This document shows, one piece after another, positions 60,573-64,000 of a stretch of DNA of 64,000 nucleotides (the first letter of the stretch is position 1; the number at the start of each line of letters is the position of its first letter). The DNA comes from Liquidambar formosana (lineage: Eukaryota > Streptophyta > Magnoliopsida > Saxifragales > Altingiaceae). Below the pieces are notes generated by a model. That model did no database searches and was not told where the DNA came from. It saw only the letters and a program-made list of their open reading frames with translations. Where the stretch lies: assembly GCA_039720395.1 (NCBI GenBank), contig CM077823.1, positions 7,244,909 to 7,308,908 on the forward strand. Direction: 5' to 3'. The position numbers and the translations under genes were made by a program.

Positions 60573-63350
60573 AAATAAAAAATAAAAAAGGCTGAAACTA
60601 ACTCTGACATTAGATCCTACATAGTTAGGTCTAAGATCTAATGCGGTAATGTCTCTCCTCTGACCACACAAACATATATATGATGGAATAGTCAAGATCA
60701 TACAAATAAAAATTTTCAAATAATGTATGTACACAAATTACTATGAGCATTTTCACGTGCAGCCGCCAAAGGAGACAATATCCCTTATCTTTGGCTCACT
60801 AATAGTGTGTTTTGTATGGGGGATTAGGAGAGTATGCTGTGAATGGTTGGAGGGAGGGAAGGAGGGAGAATTTCTCATCCCCACTTTTGGGGGAATTTGG
60901 GTAAGGAAAGAGTGGCTTAGATTAAAAAGACAAAATTACCATCTAGTTTCAAGTTAGGCTTTAATTAATGGAGGGTAATATAGTAAAATAATTCTTCGGT
61001 TATTTTTGGGGGAATTTTAGATAAGTTTGCCTACGGACAAACAATTACAGTTAGTAGTCATTCTTGGAGATGAAGAGTGTGTATGTAAGAGATTCCTAAA
61101 ATCAAAAAGAAAATTTTTATTTTCTAATTAGTAAAAATTTGAATATTCACTACATAGTAATATGTTATTGTTTTATATGTAGTAAAATAATCATGATTTG
61201 TAATAGTGCTTTTACACAGTGGACAAACAAGTTTTGGATAAATATATTACAATTTATTATGCAAAGCAAGAAAATTCAATATCTTCCTAGTTAAAAAAAT
61301 GTGCAAAAGCAAACTCACTTTAATCCATGTGGTTTTTTGTTTGAAAAGTCAAAAAGGTATGCAAGTTAGGTCTCATAAGAGGCATTGTTTACTACAAAAG
61401 GAGTTTTGAGAAAAATGCAGTGCACTAGTTTCTGAGATAACAACTAGTGATTCATGTGGCTTTCAACGGGTATAACCAGTAAACTATGAGTGCAAGTTGT
61501 GAAAAAACTAGAAAGCGAGTTGTTTCCACCAAAATGTAGAATCTTGCATCCGTAAAGAAAGATATTTTAAACTCCATGACCACCACGTGCAACTCCAATC
61601 TCTGTCGCCTCATCCTCACAATTCTCTTACCCTCCATGCACATGGTTGCTCGCTACCTCGCAATTGTGCATCATTGCTTCAAATCTCGATGAGAGAAGCA
61701 TCCATGGCTAAAGGAGACAAGTGTCCATGGTTGGATCTGAGTGGAGGAGGCGTTAATGGTCAATTGAGGAGGAAGTCGTTGTGTGATTACTTGTACAAGA
61801 GTTGTTGGTACTTGGAGATGGATAGAGCTAGAAGGAGATATAAGGAACATAGAAATAGGGGCAATTTTATCATTAACAAGCCAAATAGACCAAGTGAGTT
61901 AGAAAAAAATGTTAGTTGACTAATTACTTAAGAAGCATTATTTGCTTGAGCATTAGCTAAATCCTCGAAGTAAAAATAATTTTAACACCACAAAAGCGGA
62001 AAAGCCGTTACAATGAGGAAGGAGTTCATCCGCATCTAAAACGCATGAGCAAAATCGTGTGCAACAAAATTGGCTTCAAGTGGAATATTCATTGCATTTT
62101 ACAAAAGGCAGCTCCATCGATGACAGAAATCATGCAGGCCAGGGCCCAGAAAACTATGGACAAAGCGGCAGGGTCCAAGGAGAAATCTTGCAGGGGCTGG
62201 ATCACAAGCAAGGTATACACCTTAAAACATTATTTTGAACAACTTTGTAAAAGAAAGTTTATCCTAAATCTATCGTTTAAATATATTTTTTAGCCATTTA
62301 TAACCTTTATTTCATTTTTTACCAAAAAGTCTACCTAAACGATAAATTTTGGAAAAACTTTCTTTTGCAAAGTTGTTCAAAATAATGTTTTCTAGTAGAC
62401 TAAGCGACCGGTTTTTGTAAAAACCTTTTACATTTTTCATGAAATCTTAAAAACCAAAAGGAAATGGGTGGGCTGATAAAAATGGGGGGTTGCAATAGCC
62501 ATTCCCACCTCTAAAACGTGTTTATGACACACACTTAAATAGTTGGAAAAATATATCCAAAAAAAAAAAAACGTTCAAAACACATTTTTTATTTTTTTAA
62601 TGGCAAAAAATTAAAAAGGCCAGACACGCCCAGACAAGCAACCTAAGAACGTTGCCAAGGGTAGTAATTATTTTTGTAAGGTATTTTAATTAGCAAGCAA
62701 AATGAAAGCTTTTTTGACTTGCCCACTGACCTATCCAAGTGAATGGTTCAGGGGTGTTAGTTATTTTTCAGCTAATTTTGATTTTAATTTTGATTAATAA
62801 TTTTTCTTTTTTTAATTATTTGGTGGAGAGAGAGAGAGTAGGAAGGGCGATGCTATATGTAACACTATAATACAGCACCGGCTGTCGCAATGGACTTCTT
62901 CTAGCGATACTAAATAACTTGGAATGTGTTTTTGTCAACAAACTCATAGTACGTCAGGCACTGTTTATAAAATTTCCCGATAGTAATGGTGCATAAAGAG
63001 AAGGAAAGAGTCAATTTTTAAACTAAAAATAATTTAACTAGTGAACATTAAGTAATAAAATATAGCTAACCAAAATAACAATAGGTAAAATAACTAATCC
63101 TAATCCATTGATGAAAGAAAAATATAATTTGACTAACTAAAATAGTCAAGGAATTAGATAACTATGTCATTCGAAAGTGCTCTAATTGACTAAAAAAGCA
63201 TCCCCAAAAACTCCATGCAGAAACAAAAAGCAGCTACATGCACCAGTAACTAGAAAAAAAGAAGCACAGCCACAATCAGGGGAGCCGTTTCCTTAATTTC
63301 ATGTGAATCCCATGTGAGATTTTCACATTTGGACCCCAAACGATTGACTA
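60573..63350. other. Right-hand intergenic DNA
   Basis: Apart from the MITE at 62222 nothing is assignable. Short frames at 61587-61919 (contains WYLEMDRARRRYKEHRN) and 62045-62293 (contains APSMTEIMQARAQKTMDKAA) show no recognised family. An expected terpene synthase exon 1 (RR-x8-W region) was looked for on the - strand and not found. A (GA)n tract lies at 62825-62839. Confidence 0.4.
62222..62515. mobile_element. Foldback MITE, family F, left end truncated
   Basis: ACATTATTTTGAACAACTTT then GTAAAAGAAAG, inverted as CTTTCTTTTGCAAAGTTGTT then CAAAATAATGTTTTCTAG. The right end runs to GGGGGGTTGCAATAGCC; the matching left end is missing. Confidence 0.65.
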
Positions 63351-63352
63351 AT

Positions 63353-63690
63353 GGATAATACTTGACTCCTTCTCATAGTGGAGGAGCAACTCCTTCTCCT
63401 TTCCGCTCATATTATGCCACATGTCCAACATAACAAATAAGAATTTATTGTATACATGTATTCCTATGTTATGTTATTATAGATATCAGTCCATGTATAT
63501 ATATATTTATGTGTCCAAATGAATATGAATATGTGTCAATATATTTGTATTCACAGTCCACATGTGCATATCCACGTATGTATCCATATTTTTTAAAATT
63601 AATTATAACACGTAACATGATATGAGTGGCATAATATGGGTGGGAGGGAAAAGGAGTTGCTCCTCCACTGTGAAAAGCCAATTATTATCC
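63353..63690. mobile_element. Foldback MITE with ~55-bp terminal inverted repeats
   Basis: The left end GGATAATACTTGACTCCTTC then AGTGGAGGAGCAACTCCTT pairs with the right end (AAGGAGTTGCTCCTCCACTG then AAAGCCAATTATTATCC). The TIRs continue into TCATATTATGCCAC / GTGGCATAATATG. The roughly 340-bp length and lack of an ORF fit a MITE. No clear target-site duplication. Confidence 0.7.
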
Positions 63691-64000
63691 CTAACAAATT
63701 ACTTTAAAGATCCCTCACCTTCTATATCTAATCTCTTTGAGGTCTCGTAAATATATTGCTTCTAAAATCGCACATGTTGATAACAAAAGTTGTCGATCAG
63801 CTTGTTTCATATAAACCACGATTCCTTATTGTTTATTATCGTAGTAGTTGGTGTTTTATTTTTTTATTTTTTTTAATAAAAAAAACAAAAAATTTAAAAA
63901 TCATAATATTATTCATTTATACTCCGAAAGAATCATATATTTATATGAAAACCAAGGTCGGTCACACAGATATATATATATATATATCTGATACCAACAA
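63691..64000. other. Right edge, no gene seen
   Basis: AT-rich sequence with T/A runs (63856-63895) and an (AT)n tract at 63970-63988. No coding signal. Confidence 0.5.

Noticed and set aside
61587..61919. 110-codon frame at 61587
   Set aside because: No homologue recognised, single frame without supporting features, in AT-rich DNA.
60573..63350. Terpene synthase exon 1 upstream of 59846
   Set aside because: Searched on the - strand for the RR-x8-W region and start; not found, only MITEs and unassigned DNA.

Overview
The window is AT-rich nuclear DNA of a flowering plant. The evidence is long GT-AG introns, plant-only gene families (a plant-type nucleolar DEAD-box helicase, an LRR receptor kinase of the MIK2-like group, TPS-a-like terpene synthases), many short foldback elements, plant SINEs and Mutator-like elements. 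A woody eudicot would fit, but the sequence does not settle the species.

Layout. 1-119 (-): probable 5' end of a gene leaving the window on the left. 3150-11636 (-): the best-preserved gene, a 14-exon nucleolar DEAD-box RNA helicase (RH7/PRH75 type) with a promoter carrying telo-box, site II and TATA elements. It has one apparent 1-nt frameshift before its RGG tail. 11.8-16.3 kb: transposon-derived DNA (a SINE, a hAT-like element, foldback elements, and a duplicate of a 760-bp block that also lies in RH7 intron 1). 16289-22100 (+): the first two exons of a GH31 alpha-glucosidase/alpha-xylosidase, split by a 4.8-kb intron and cut off before the catalytic domain. 24287-26768 (+): the 3' exons of a gene resembling plant PELP1/RIX1 (pre-rRNA processing). 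28012-31598 (+): LRR receptor-like kinase pseudogene, copy 1.

The PELP1-like tail and receptor kinase then recur in the same order: scattered PELP1 fragments at 37.9-41.1 kb, RLK copy 2 at 42323-45961, and a third kinase tail at 46.8-47.1 kb. This marks an old segmental tandem duplication, since broken by transposons and rearranged. Between the units (35.3-37.3 kb) lies a dense cluster of foldback elements.

The right third holds two terpene synthase relics in opposite orientation: a + strand fragment (49678-50397) and a longer - strand pseudogene (about 55548-59846). Between them sit two Mutator-like elements with intact 9-bp target-site duplications (51260-52754 and 52941-54095). The last 4 kb are foldback elements and unassigned AT-rich DNA.

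Only RH7, and possibly the left-edge gene, look functional. The rest is gene decay: truncated, frameshifted or duplicated fragments. I found no CRISPR array, operon, rRNA or functional tRNA gene, and no convincing new multigene system. The most notable structures are the duplicated PELP1/RLK unit, the paired MULEs, the foldback families and the frameshifted RH7 tail.
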